Shown here: piece by piece, positions 51,701-60,309 of the stretch
Layout: each line of letters starts with the position of its first letter
Position numbering within the stretch: position 1 is the stretch's first letter
Assembly: GCA_023957275.1 (NCBI GenBank)
Contig: JAMLHF010000001.1
Span: 62,001 to 126,000, forward strand
Source of the DNA: Lentimicrobium sp.
GTDB taxonomy: Bacteria; Bacteroidota; Bacteroidia; Bacteroidales; Lentimicrobiaceae
Direction of reading: 5' to 3'
Length of the DNA stretch: 64,000 bases
Program-made: the position numbers and the translations under genes
The notes under the pieces: model-generated
Database searches by the model: none
The model's input: the letters and a program-made list of their open reading frames with translations, nothing else
Told to the model about the DNA's origin: nothing

Positions 51701-53827
51701 TGAACTATTGATCAGCAGGAAAGTACCAAGATTTCCCGATAAGGTATTGACCCTGTCGTAAAGTTCTTCGGGATGCCGGAGTTGGTTGCCTGGGAAATCC
51801 AGTATGGTCAGATCAGTAGCAACGGATTCGCGGCAGATCAGTTCATGAGAAGGGAGCTTTTCATAATAATTACTTATAATCCTGATCTCCATGTTGATTC
51901 TGTATTGATTCAGAAACTCCTGGAGTCTGCTGTAAATATTCTCGGGCGACACCCTTGAATTGTTGATGACCAGAAGCCTGATATTAGCATCTCTCCACTC
52001 ACCTGAGGCGGTAAAATGCCGCATCAGAGATACAGAAAAAGCCAGGTTGCTGCCTTTTCCGCTCCACCAGAAATCAATGGATTTTTTGTCCCCGAATTTT
52101 TTAAGCGCGTTATAGCATAGAAAGGCTGTGTTGAAATCACTACTGTGAAGATTCCTGATAAGATTCAGAAACGGCTTTTTATTATGCTCGCGTTTACTCC
52201 AACCCATCAGCACCATATTGGGCTCTATGCCTGAAAAGCCGTATACACGGCTTATTTCATCCATTCCGTCATAAACATTCCTGCACCTATGCTGGTGAAT
52301 CAGGAAATCAGCGTCCTTCCCTGACGAAGCAAAATACCGTTGATCCTTGATCAGAGCGGCCTCATCGGATTCTATCATTTCGAAAGCCGAAAAAACACCG
52401 AATCTTCCACTGAAAGCCCGGGCAAATTCAATAATATGAGGTCGCTCCTTATCCGGACCGCTGAAAACAATGATATTCGGACGCCAGTTGCGGTTATGCA
52501 TCACTGTTTTGTTCAATTTCCGGATTCCCGTCCATACAAGAGAAAACCAAACACTGCTCCAGGCATCTCCCGATTCCAGAACAAGTTGTTTCCTTTTCAG
52601 AAAAAGGAAAAGCAATCCCAGAATCACGACTGCACTTATCATGGCCAGAAAATCAAGCTGAACCATAACAATAATACAAGCCAGTGAACCTATCATACTT
52701 ACCCATGCCGGTGTCCTGAACGATGGTCTGAAATCAGCGCTTGTCAATGATTCAAATGCTGCACTCAGATTAAGAAAGCCGTAGGTTGTGATAAAAAATA
52801 TTGAGACAATCCTTGCAATAACATCCAGTTCGCCGATAAGTATCCCGGCTTCGGCAATTAAAAAGGTAAGCAGCAAAGCGTTCCGGGGCTCTTTGGATGC
52901 TCCGGAACCACGTGCAAAAATGCGGGGAGTGATCCTGTCAATAGCCGTTGACTGTAAAATGCGAGGCGCGGCCAGTATGCTTCCAAGCGCCGAACTGAGC
53001 GTTGCTCCCCATATCCCGGCAATCACCAACTGGGGCACAAGGGCTATTTTAAACAATGCCCGGGGGTCTGTGGCAAGCATTTTCCCGTCAACAGTATATG
53101 CAAAAAAGAAAGCCAGTAAAACGTAGACTATCAGGCCAATGGAAATGGCAGAGATGGTTCCGAAAGGAATTGACTTTTTGGGATCTTTCAGATCTCCCGA
53201 CATGGAAACACCGGCCTCAAAACCGGTTACTGCAGGAAAAAATATTCCGAAAAGTACCATCAGGGGAATGCCTGAACCTGAACCAAAAAAGTTCGGGGCT
53301 TCAGGTGCAAAATCATGCCTGCCCAGAAAAATCGACAGCAGAGACAAGCCTATCGCTGTCATAATCAGGTATTGCGCTTTGATGGCTAAAGAAGTACTGA
53401 TGAATGTAATGATGGTTACTACCAGTAAAATGATGCTGCCAACAATCCGGATATGGGTAACATCCATCGGAAGTCCAAGGTAATTGAGGAAACTTTCGGA
53501 AAAACCAATAAGGTACAGACTGACACTGAATGAAAGCCCGACAAAGAGGGCAAGCCCCAGTGTCCCTCCGATAGGCAGCCCGAGGCTACGTGAGATTATG
53601 TAATAAGTCCCGCCCTCCTTAACTTTCTTGTCAGTGGCGATACTGGAAACACTCAGGCCTGTGGTGACTGAAATAAGATGCGCAATAAAAATGATCCCGA
53701 GTGAACCAACCAATCCGGCCTCTCCGGCGATCATTGGCATACGCATATACATGATCACCCCAAGAATGGTAAGAATCGAAGGCGTAAAAACCCCGCCAAA
53801 GGTTCCGAACTTTTTTGCTTTGGCCAT
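48731..53827 (-). CDS. SLC12-like cation-chloride cotransporter fused to P-loop ATPase
   Basis: 1698 residues, more than twice the usual length of bacterial relatives. Residues 1-430 are an APC-superfamily transporter with about 12 membrane segments (FGTFGGVFTPSILTILGVI, GIFFPAVTGFEAGVSMSGDL, GATLSSALGSILAAPRILQ), typical of Na-K-Cl cotransporters. Residues 445-735 resemble the SLC12 cytoplasmic domain (IIVFSGPDKERPHIIEFA near 450; KSIDFWWSGKGSNLAFSVSL near 580). Residues 780-1390 are long helical, coiled-coil-like sequence. Residues 1395-1600 are a P-loop ATPase: Walker A GERNSGKTA (about 1406), Walker B-like SVMMLHDLELWW (about 1472) and a sensor-like LLFVINMN (about 1507). A winged-helix-like end follows (YERVKNILDADDEHTVSILG). 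No frameshift is visible, so the fusion looks genuine. Transport substrate inferred from family only. Confidence 0.88.
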   Translation of the reverse strand: MAKAKKFGTFGGVFTPSILTILGVIMYMRMPMIAGEAGLVGSLGIIFIAHLISVTTGLSVSSIATDKKVKEGGTYYIISRSLGLPIGGTLGLALFVGLSFSVSLYLIGFSESFLNYLGLPMDVTHIRIVGSIILLVVTIITFISTSLAIKAQYLIMTAIGLSLLSIFLGRHDFAPEAPNFFGSGSGIPLMVLFGIFFPAVTGFEAGVSMSGDLKDPKKSIPFGTISAISIGLIVYVLLAFFFAYTVDGKMLATDPRALFKIALVPQLVIAGIWGATLSSALGSILAAPRILQSTAIDRITPRIFARGSGASKEPRNALLLTFLIAEAGILIGELDVIARIVSIFFITTYGFLNLSAAFESLTSADFRPSFRTPAWVSMIGSLACIIVMVQLDFLAMISAVVILGLLFLFLKRKQLVLESGDAWSSVWFSLVWTGIRKLNKTVMHNRNWRPNIIVFSGPDKERPHIIEFARAFSGRFGVFSAFEMIESDEAALIKDQRYFASSGKDADFLIHQHRCRNVYDGMDEISRVYGFSGIEPNMVLMGWSKREHNKKPFLNLIRNLHSSDFNTAFLCYNALKKFGDKKSIDFWWSGKGSNLAFSVSLMRHFTASGEWRDANIRLLVINNSRVSPENIYSRLQEFLNQYRINMEIRIISNYYEKLPSHELICRESVATDLTILDFPGNQLRHPEELYDRVNTLSGNLGTFLLINSSSRFEAFDLIDNELSDGKNEPGTREMDLKELQPSKYLVINEAVSKADAIGLKTLEQFNKKAVEPVYAEYEQAGNEVRNAVNNVISQLLKLEELDDTYRRRKALIKIKNGFYYQINRVFTELTANRLIVQQKSLEGGIEWYTGQLEKNLLNLPGRIEINYEKNDLTLKKNDPLGLKWFKLRRRLLHPFSQETIPGKLNYKNIAGYYLRDTRHQFLADFLKRIQSDLYSSLSEMRALIILIDDMLDHFMEKSGNGDLFMQLVGKNINEAEAMMLKSGNEGIGRRTKAYHQLRSEFRKNLQLMSNDMAKADINFRIKRKRRKRRFYKELIRSNNGFPATWYEQTINHVSGISMDIFLQACRTRIKDKAHELNLRIIQLLEKGYGAALKKVRAAIQDYNPEKHKIPAMEIGVQNFNDKITLLRDFEIFGEEVLKLSDTLPENMIIEAGQPQEKHRGSETNAREVPLRKIVRFYLESQFIGATHDNLKKVVQQLRNSVFSIQDLLSLTRFSLDNIPEDLPDRKEQISMIVNPACSKIEAEEEKVAETVKNIRLMIEHSLQEVFTRLSSYRMPVTMNDYSHIIREDQGRKVKNAVFRNIDNLKDFYRHALAWILYSKSEGVLLAKTIIEPGEQPSVNEKILAMVERIRPDEKVVNKLPQYYRNLFSGRSSISDDFWIIRENDEGAFKKVLQRYRAGYYGGIMILGERNSGKTAFCMNQGHTTFKKETVYHIFPPASGSVSVSDFVSTMQRVTKENGSPEEIINRIPRGSVMMLHDLELWWERSMEGWDVVRLLIKLINENSPKLLFVINMNPVAFTLMNKLLNLQDSLIGVIRLKPFDALDIKEMIMLRHHSSGMKFLLNGKGEDALSEIKLAKLFNRYFDYSGGNPGAALKAWIANISGVEGQTIHIRMPVVPDAGVLLEIEEEWKVLLIAMMLHKRLTYERVKNILDADDEHTVSILGSMMRMGLVEERNEGLYNVSDLTGPHLITLFKQEGLI

Positions 53828-54175
53828 AATGCACTACGCATTTAAGATTTATAAAAATAGCAATAATTCCTGAGAAATAAATCAAGGTATAAAAAACATC
53901 CTGAAAAACCTGAGATCAATCAACTTTTAAAATAAGCATTACTCTATCTTTCAGTATCAATTATTTTTTCTACAATCAGATAGTATATCAATATTAAAAA
54001 CCTTCCTGAATTGAATGGAAATGCCATAACACTGAAGCCGGCTATAAGCGGATTCGCAGCGAATAGCCAGCTTTTTCATGTTATGAATGACAAAGGGCAA
54101 TTGCAGTCATCATCTCCGCAACAAGCAATCCTGCAGCCTGACATCTCCTGTTTAGCAATATTTAACAATGAAATA
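53828..54175. other. Intergenic region between ald and the transporter gene
   Basis: About 350 bp, AT-rich near the transporter start. It contains one hairpin (listed separately) and no supported gene. Confidence 0.45.
54037..54076 (+). other. Hairpin with T tract in the ald 3' spacer
   Basis: GCCGGCTAT and ATAGCCAGC pair with one mismatch around an inner palindrome (ATTCG, CAG, CGAAT), and TTTTT follows on the plus strand. The orientation would suit a plus-strand transcript, but no plus-strand gene precedes it. It could instead end the ald transcript as a plain hairpin. Confidence 0.35.
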
Positions 54176-55402
54176 TCAGTGAAACGCCGCAATCAGCAGT
54201 TCAATATCCTTGTGTGGCAGGTGAAAATATTCGCTGATATAACGGTTTGTTGAAATGCCGTTGTAGAGGTAAACTCCGTTCCTGACACCAGTGTCGGTGC
54301 GGAGGATATTGTTGATTCCGCCTTCGTCTCCAATCTTCAGCATAATGGGCGCCAGCAGGTTACTGAGCGCGCGTGAAGCGGTCCGGGGCACCCTTGAGGC
54401 AATATTGGGCACACAATAATGGGTAACGCCGTATTTTTCAAATACGGGGTTTTTATGATTTGTTATCACGGAAGTTTCAAAGCAACCTCCCTGGTCGATA
54501 CTTACATCGATGATTATGGCACCTGCCTTCATCTGCTGCACCATTTCTTCGGTAACACACACGGGCGAGAGTCCTCCCTGCGGCCTCACGGCACCTATGG
54601 CAACATCGGCGGTCTTCAGTGCTTCTTCTATCGGCCGGGGTTGCAGCACACTGGTATATATCCTCGTTCCAAGGTTATTCTGAAGCCTGCGCAACCTGTA
54701 TACAGAGCTATCGAAAACTTTTACCAACGCCCCCATGCCCATGGCAGCGCGGGCGGCAAACTCCCCTACCGTGCCGGCTCCCAGTATCACTACCTCGGTA
54801 GGTGAAATACCGCTTAATCCGCCGAACATCAGCCCCCGCCCGTAGTCGGGATGACTCAGGTATTCGGCAGCAATCAGAATAGAGGTATTCCCGGCAATTT
54901 CTGACATGGCCCTGATTACCGGAAAATTCCCGTCACGGTCCTTCATGTATTCATAAGCGAGCGCAGTAACTTTTTTAGCTGCCAGTTGCCTGAAATGGGC
55001 TTCGGTAAGACCGGCAAGGTTCAGCGATGACAGCATGACCTGCTTACCCCTGAGCATTTCTATTTCCTGGGTAGTCGGTGGTGCAACCTTGATGATCACA
55101 TCGCACTGGAATATCAACGCACTTTCATAAACGATCTCTGCCCCGGCTTCGCTGTACTCGTTGCCGGAATAATGTGAAGCTGCGCCGGCATTGTTCTCCA
55201 CAAGCACGCGGTGGCCCGATTTAACCAGCAGGCTAACGGCGTCAGGCACCAGTGAAATCCGGTTTTCAAGCCAGGCGGTTTCCCTGGGAATGCCTATGGT
55301 AAGCCGGCACGCTTTATTCGGAACCTCAAGCCTTTCTTCCTGTGGCATCAGGCCGGTAGTATGCGAGGGGAACATAATGAAATCCTGTTGTTGTTCTTCC
55401 AT
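54176..55402 (-). CDS. ald: Alanine dehydrogenase
   Basis: 408 residues, slightly longer than the usual 370 because of an N-terminal extension (MEEQQQDFIMFPSHTTGLMP) common in Bacteroidota. It oxidises L-alanine to pyruvate and ammonia with NAD+ in the cytoplasm. Landmarks are IGIPRETAWLENRISLVP, VLVENNAGAASHYSG, KVAPPTTQEI, the Rossmann motif VVILGAGTVGEFAARAAMGM, and VSIDQGGCFETS. The related transhydrogenase alpha subunit would be longer and carry membrane segments, which are absent here. Single gene, 116 bp downstream of tsaE. Confidence 0.93.
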   Translation of the reverse strand: MEEQQQDFIMFPSHTTGLMPQEERLEVPNKACRLTIGIPRETAWLENRISLVPDAVSLLVKSGHRVLVENNAGAASHYSGNEYSEAGAEIVYESALIFQCDVIIKVAPPTTQEIEMLRGKQVMLSSLNLAGLTEAHFRQLAAKKVTALAYEYMKDRDGNFPVIRAMSEIAGNTSILIAAEYLSHPDYGRGLMFGGLSGISPTEVVILGAGTVGEFAARAAMGMGALVKVFDSSVYRLRRLQNNLGTRIYTSVLQPRPIEEALKTADVAIGAVRPQGGLSPVCVTEEMVQQMKAGAIIIDVSIDQGGCFETSVITNHKNPVFEKYGVTHYCVPNIASRVPRTASRALSNLLAPIMLKIGDEGGINNILRTDTGVRNGVYLYNGISTNRYISEYFHLPHKDIELLIAAFH

Positions 55403-55518
55403 TGTTACCAGCGTCTAATTTTAATGCTAAGATACAAAAAACAAAAACAAGTAAACAAATCCACTCCATACACTCCACAACCGGCAAATCCCCGGGCCTT
55501 CAGCAGATGCACTGATCT

Positions 55519-55965
55519 CTAACGGATAAAAACAAAAGTCCTGGCCCCGCTTCCTTCTTCCACAGTAATCTCAACCTTAACGGCACCGGCCGGTATCAGC
55601 ATCCCTGCAAGTTCGGGCCACTCAATAAAGCAGTAATCCCCGCTGAAAAAATAATCCTCATAACCTATATCCAGCAACTCCTCAGGTTTGCGCAACCGGT
55701 AAAGATCAAAATGAAAAACAGGCTCCCCGCTACCGGTGCGATACTCATTGACAATTGAGAATGTAGGGCTGCTTACATTATCCTTTACCCCCAACTGCCT
55801 GCATATTGCCTGAATGAAGGTTGTCTTTCCGGCGCCCATCGGCCCGGAAACGGCAAAAACCCTTTCTTCAGGGAACATCAGCAGCATTTGCGCTCCGATC
55901 CTGTCAAGTTCAGACACACTGCCGCATTGTATCTGAAATGCCGGTAAATTATCTGAATGAATCAT
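55519..55965 (-). CDS. tsaE: tRNA threonylcarbamoyladenosine biosynthesis ATPase TsaE
   Basis: 148 residues, usual length. TsaE works with TsaB and TsaD to make the t6A modification at position 37 of ANN-decoding tRNAs, using ATP turnover to reset the complex. Walker A is G41-PMGAGKTT. The family signatures are SSPTFSIVNEY, FHFDLYRL, and the ending FIEWPELAGML. It is 108 bp downstream of porX, an arrangement that I believe recurs in Bacteroidota but cannot verify here. Confidence 0.95.
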   Translation of the reverse strand: MIHSDNLPAFQIQCGSVSELDRIGAQMLLMFPEERVFAVSGPMGAGKTTFIQAICRQLGVKDNVSSPTFSIVNEYRTGSGEPVFHFDLYRLRKPEELLDIGYEDYFFSGDYCFIEWPELAGMLIPAGAVKVEITVEEGSGARTFVFIR

Positions 55966-56073
55966 CTGAATTCCGGATATAAAATTGCAAAAATAAAAAG
56001 AACCGCCTCAGGTCGGTATAATTCCGGCCGGGGATGAACATCCTTCTTTACCACAGCAAAGTTATATTCCACC

Positions 56074-57627
56074 CTATTTGGCTTTGAGGGTCACAAAGGG
56101 TATCATCATTTCCTCCATCGAGATACCACCATGCTGGAAGGTATTCCGGTAGTAGTTGACGTAATAATTGAAATTATTGGGGTAGGCAAAAAAGTCGGTA
56201 TTTCGGCAGAAAACGTAATTGGAACTGACATTGGTCCGCGGCAGGAAAACATCTGCAGGATTTTTTACTTCAAATACCTCTTTGCGGTTATAACTAAGGC
56301 TTCGTCCGGTTTTGTAACGAAGGTTGGTGTTGGTCGCCTTGTCGCCTACAATTTTTACAGGGGCATCCACCTTTACCGAGCCATGATCGGTTGTAATCAC
56401 TACAGGAAGTTTCTTCTCGGCCAGAAAACGAATGATCTCAAAAAGCGGTGAATGTTCGAACCACGAAACCGTGATGGAACGGTAAGCCGCTTCATCGTCA
56501 GCCAGTTCACGGATCACCTCCATCTCAGTCCGGGCATGCGAAAGCATATCAACAAAATTATAAACAATCACGTTCAGTTTATTACCCAAAAGATTGGGCA
56601 TCGTTTCCACCAGTTTCCTTCCGGCAGTAAGGTTGAGTATCTTGTGATATGAATATTTTATATCACGTCCGTAACGTTTCAACTGTTCACCAAGCAATTC
56701 TCCTTCAAACTGATTCTTGGTCCCTTCATCGTCTTCATTTACCCAGTATCGGGGATATTTTTTTTCTATTTCAGTAGGGAGTAATCCGGCAAACAGCGCG
56801 TTACGTGCATACTGAGTAGTAGTAGGAAGTATGCTGTAATAGATTTCATCGGATTCAACCCGGTACAACTCGCTGATAATCGGCTGAAGGATCTTCCATT
56901 GATCATAACGTAGGTTATCGATCAGGATAAAGAAAAGAGAAGATGTTTCATCCAGCAGTGGAATCAGTTTGTCTCGGATCAGTGTATGCGACATCACAGG
57001 GCGGTCAGAGTTCTTTCCATTTACCCAATCGGTATAGTTATTCTCCACAAAGCGGCTGAATACCTGACCGGCTTCCTCTTTCTGCATCTTCAGCACATCC
57101 ATGATACCGCTGTCGTTCGACTGTCCGAGTTCAAGTTCCCAATACACCAGCTTGCGGTAAATCTCCGGCCACTCTTCATGGGTCAACCGGTTGCTGATTT
57201 CCATACCGATATTCCGGAACTGCTGCTGATAACTGAAAGTCGTCTTCTCACTGATCAGCTTCTTATTTTCAAGGTTCTTTTTAAGGCTCAGCAGAATCTG
57301 TTTGGGATTCACCGGCTTGATGAGATAATCGGATATCTTGGAGCCAATGGCATCTTCCATGATTGTTTCCTCTTCACTTTTGGTGATCATGACCACCGGC
57401 AGGTCGGGAAACAGGTTTTTAACCCGGATCAGTGTTTCAATTCCGGAAAGCCCCGGCATCTGCTCATCCAGAAAAACAATATCGAATGGCCTGGTTTTTA
57501 ATATTTCAATGGCTTCCACACCGTTATTTGACGTAAACACTTCATAACCCTTATCTCTGAGGAACATGATATGTGGTTTCAGCAGGTCGATCTCGTCGTC
57601 GGCCCAGAGTATTGATACATTTTCCAT
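56074..57627 (-). CDS. porX: PorX-type response regulator with PglZ phosphatase domain
   Basis: 517 residues. The receiver domain (1-120) has the acid pair D10-D11 and phospho-acceptor D54 in FLDEQMPG, the switch residue in VVMITKS, and KPVNP. The C-terminal part (about 165-515) is a PglZ/alkaline-phosphatase-like domain with metal-binding patterns LIDNLRYDQW and VITTDHGS. The whole plan matches PorX, the regulator that with histidine kinase PorY and sigma factor SigP controls T9SS genes in Porphyromonas gingivalis. PorY is not in this window. Its presence fits the many T9SS cargo genes at 1-42 kb. Confidence 0.93.
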   Translation of the reverse strand: MENVSILWADDEIDLLKPHIMFLRDKGYEVFTSNNGVEAIEILKTRPFDIVFLDEQMPGLSGIETLIRVKNLFPDLPVVMITKSEEETIMEDAIGSKISDYLIKPVNPKQILLSLKKNLENKKLISEKTTFSYQQQFRNIGMEISNRLTHEEWPEIYRKLVYWELELGQSNDSGIMDVLKMQKEEAGQVFSRFVENNYTDWVNGKNSDRPVMSHTLIRDKLIPLLDETSSLFFILIDNLRYDQWKILQPIISELYRVESDEIYYSILPTTTQYARNALFAGLLPTEIEKKYPRYWVNEDDEGTKNQFEGELLGEQLKRYGRDIKYSYHKILNLTAGRKLVETMPNLLGNKLNVIVYNFVDMLSHARTEMEVIRELADDEAAYRSITVSWFEHSPLFEIIRFLAEKKLPVVITTDHGSVKVDAPVKIVGDKATNTNLRYKTGRSLSYNRKEVFEVKNPADVFLPRTNVSSNYVFCRNTDFFAYPNNFNYYVNYYRNTFQHGGISMEEMMIPFVTLKAK

Positions 57628-57679
57628 ACTTAAATCAAGTGAAACGGTTTGTTAATGCCTGAAGGGGAAATAAAATCCG

Positions 57680-57687
57680 TAATTTTG
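57680..57687 (+). promoter_or_regulatory. Candidate -7 box (TAATTTTG) for the HD-domain gene
   Basis: Matches TAnnTTTG on the plus strand in the divergent porX/HD spacer, about 100 bp before the GTG at 57790. No clear -33 element. Confidence 0.35.
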
Positions 57688-57772
57688 CAACATCCGGAAC
57701 AGATACAGGAATAATGCCGGAATCCGGTTTTTAGTATCCGGAACGCTACAAATTAACAATTTTTCGCAATTA

Positions 57773-57780
57773 CAAAGATA
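57773..57780 (-). promoter_or_regulatory. Candidate -7 box (TATCTTTG) for porX
   Basis: Minus-strand TAnnTTTG match about 145 bp upstream of the porX ATG; a TTG (57807-57809) lies 26 bp further up. It would overlap the start of the HD gene. Confidence 0.4.
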
Positions 57781-57789
57781 GGCCAAAAC

Positions 57790-59040
57790 GTGAAGCAGGC
57801 TTCCCGCAACAAAAGAAAAATCGTGAATGATCCGGTGCACGGTTTCGTTACCATAAGTTCCGAGCTTTTGTTCGACCTGATTGAACATCCTGTGTTTCAG
57901 CGCCTGAGGAGGATCAGGCAACTCGGGATGACTTCCTACGTTTATCCGGGGGCTCTTCACACGCGCTTTCATCACGCCATTGGCGCCATGCACCTGACGC
58001 AGGAAGCCATTGACACCCTCAGGCTCAAGGGATTTGAAATCACCGGGGAGGAAGCAGAGGCCACCCTGGCAGCCATACTGCTTCACGACATCGGTCACGG
58101 ACCCTATTCACATGCGCTGGAACACAGTATTGTTTCGGGCATGGGCCATGAAGAGCTGTCACTATTGCTGATGCAACGGCTTAACCGGGAGTTTTCGGGC
58201 CGGCTTGACATGGCTATTGAAGTATTTACCAATAATTACCCCAAAAACTTTCTGCACCAGCTGGTGTCCAGTCAGCTCGACATGGACCGCCTTGATTATC
58301 TGAAACGCGACAGTTTCTACACGGGTGTTTCGGAAGGGGTAATCAGCACTGACCGCATCATCAAGATGCTTACCGTACATAACGACGAGTTGATGGTTGA
58401 GGATAAAGGCATCTATTCCATTGAAAAATTCATCGTTGCCCGCCGCCTGATGTACTGGCAGGTCTATTATCATAAAACTGTCGTTTCGGCCGAGAATATG
58501 CTGATTAATCTTCTGAAACGTGCCAAATACCTTGCCGAATCGGGCGAAAAACTATTTTCCACCCCTGCGCTGGAATTGTTTCTTCAACACCGGTTTAACC
58601 GTGAAGACTTTGCTATTGATGAAAACCTTGTGGAAAAATTCGCCCTGCTCGATGATTATGACATCTTTGCCGCCATCAAAGTATGGGCGCAACACCCCGA
58701 CTTTCTGTTATCCATGCTCAGCCGTTCATTGGTTAACCGTCAGCTTTTCCGCGCCGAATTCAGCGATCATCCCACGGATGAAAACCGCATAAAAACTTTA
58801 AAAAACGCCATTCTGGAAACATGGCCGCAGGCAGGACCAGGAGCCGAAGATTACCTGCTCACAACCGGAACCATCACCAACAATGCCTACATACCTGAAC
58901 ATGATAAAATCTACCTGCTATACCGCAATGGCAGGGTTTGCGATATTGCCGACGCCTCAGATCAGTTAAATATATCTGTACTAACCAGTGCCGTGTCAAA
59001 GCATTTTATAGTCTACCCGAAAACCATCCCGGAATTTTGA
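57790..59040 (+). CDS. HD-domain phosphohydrolase (SAMHD1/dGTPase-like)
   Basis: 416 residues starting at GTG 57790, chosen because the family N-terminus RKIVNDPVHGFV follows directly and no ATG is near. The HD metal site is complete: H in TRFHHAIGAMHL, HD in ILLHDIGHGPYSHALEH near residue 96, and D in SSQLDMDRLDYLKRD. Proteins of this type hydrolyse (deoxy)nucleoside triphosphates or related phosphoesters in the cytoplasm. The C-terminal third is helical, as in relatives. It is divergent from porX and 147 bp ahead of lpxD. Exact substrate not predictable. Confidence 0.9.
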   Translation: MKQASRNKRKIVNDPVHGFVTISSELLFDLIEHPVFQRLRRIRQLGMTSYVYPGALHTRFHHAIGAMHLTQEAIDTLRLKGFEITGEEAEATLAAILLHDIGHGPYSHALEHSIVSGMGHEELSLLLMQRLNREFSGRLDMAIEVFTNNYPKNFLHQLVSSQLDMDRLDYLKRDSFYTGVSEGVISTDRIIKMLTVHNDELMVEDKGIYSIEKFIVARRLMYWQVYYHKTVVSAENMLINLLKRAKYLAESGEKLFSTPALELFLQHRFNREDFAIDENLVEKFALLDDYDIFAAIKVWAQHPDFLLSMLSRSLVNRQLFRAEFSDHPTDENRIKTLKNAILETWPQAGPGAEDYLLTTGTITNNAYIPEHDKIYLLYRNGRVCDIADASDQLNISVLTSAVSKHFIVYPKTIPEF

Positions 59041-59187
59041 TGTTTATTCTGTCCGGTTTATCATGATATTTTAATAACTTGCATGGCTTTTCAAGAAGGA
59101 ACAAATTTTTTAATATCTACCTGTTAATCAATTTTTTAACTCAAATTGCAAGCTCAATTCCGAGCGCTTTTTTTTAAATCCGGTTAA

Positions 59188-60216
59188 ATGAAGTTTACAG
59201 TCCAAGAAATTGCCGACCTGATCAAGGGGACTATTGAAGGTGACCCGAAAACAGAAATCCATAAACTTTCAAAAATCGAGCAGGGTGAACCCGGGTCAAT
59301 TTCCTTCCTGGGAAATCCCAAATATACCCATTATATTTACCAGACCGGGGCTTCTGCTGTTATAGTCAATCACGATTTTGTCCCTGAACAGACTATAAAC
59401 TGTACCCTTATCCGGGTTGAAAATGCTTACAATGCTTTTGCCATGATGCTGGAAGCATACAATAACCTGAACCGCGAAAAATCAGGTATCTCAGGATTTG
59501 CAGCCATTGCAGAGAGCGCGTCGGCGGGAAACAACTGTTTTATCGGCGATTTCGTAAGTATAGGCGAACATGTGAAAATCGGCAGCAATGTTAAAATATA
59601 CGCTAACACCAGCATTGGCGACAATGTTATAATCGGCGACAATACCATCCTGTATGCCGGAGTGAAGATATACAATGACTGCCATATCGGAAATAACTGT
59701 ACCCTGCATTCAGGGGTAGTAATCGGTGCCGACGGTTTTGGCTTTGCGCCGCAAAGCGATAATCAGTATTCAAAGGTAGCGCAGATCGGCAACGTGATCC
59801 TTGAGGACAATGTAGAGATAGGCGCCAATACCACCATCGACCGGGCTACGCTGGGCTCCACCATCATCCGGAAAGGGGTTAAGCTGGACAATCTGATTCA
59901 GATCGCCCACAATGTGGAAATAGGTGAAAACACAGTTATCGCAGCGCAAACCGGAGTTGCCGGTTCCACCCGTATCGGCAGAAACTGCATGATTGCCGGC
60001 CAGGTGGGCATCATCGGCCACCTGGAGATCGGAAATGATGTTAAAATCGCGGCACAATCCGGGATTTCCACCAACCTGCCCGACGGAGCCATAGTGATGG
60101 GCAGCCCGGCTTTCGATATTTCGAGCTACCGGAAAGCATACGTTTATTTCAGGAGCCTTCCGAAACTTGTCGACCGGATTTCAGCCCTGGAGAAAAGATT
60201 CAAGGGCGAAAAATAG
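59188..60216 (+). CDS. lpxD: UDP-3-O-acylglucosamine N-acyltransferase
   Basis: 342 residues, standard length. It adds the second acyl chain, to the amine, in lipid A synthesis (third step) at the cytoplasmic side. An N-terminal substrate-binding domain (1-100, with [11 protein letters not shown] and [10 protein letters not shown]) precedes a left-handed beta-helix of hexapeptide repeats ([38 protein letters not shown]), with the catalytic His in IAHN near 240. The C-terminal helix ([18 protein letters not shown]) matches the family. First gene of an lpxD-lpxC/fabZ-lpxA cluster. Confidence 0.96.
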   Translation: MKFTVQEIADLIKGTIEGDPKTEIHKLSKIEQGEPGSISFLGNPKYTHYIYQTGASAVIVNHDFVPEQTINCTLIRVENAYNAFAMMLEAYNNLNREKSGISGFAAIAESASAGNNCFIGDFVSIGEHVKIGSNVKIYANTSIGDNVIIGDNTILYAGVKIYNDCHIGNNCTLHSGVVIGADGFGFAPQSDNQYSKVAQIGNVILEDNVEIGANTTIDRATLGSTIIRKGVKLDNLIQIAHNVEIGENTVIAAQTGVAGSTRIGRNCMIAGQVGIIGHLEIGNDVKIAAQSGISTNLPDGAIVMGSPAFDISSYRKAYVYFRSLPKLVDRISALEKRFKGEK

Positions 60217-60293
60217 CTTTACCAGCTGAGCTTTAACTTTATTATATTGTTTTTCAGCGCATTATTAATACGCTGATCAAATAAAAAATGTAG

Positions 60294-60301
60294 TAACTTT
60301 G
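60294..60301 (+). promoter_or_regulatory. Candidate -7 box (TAACTTTG) before lpxC-fabZ
   Basis: TAnnTTTG match 9 bases before the ATG at 60310, in a 93-bp AT-rich gap after lpxD. There is no TTTG at the -33 distance, so it may be only an internal promoter. Confidence 0.4.
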
Positions 60302-60309
60302 CCAGCCCT

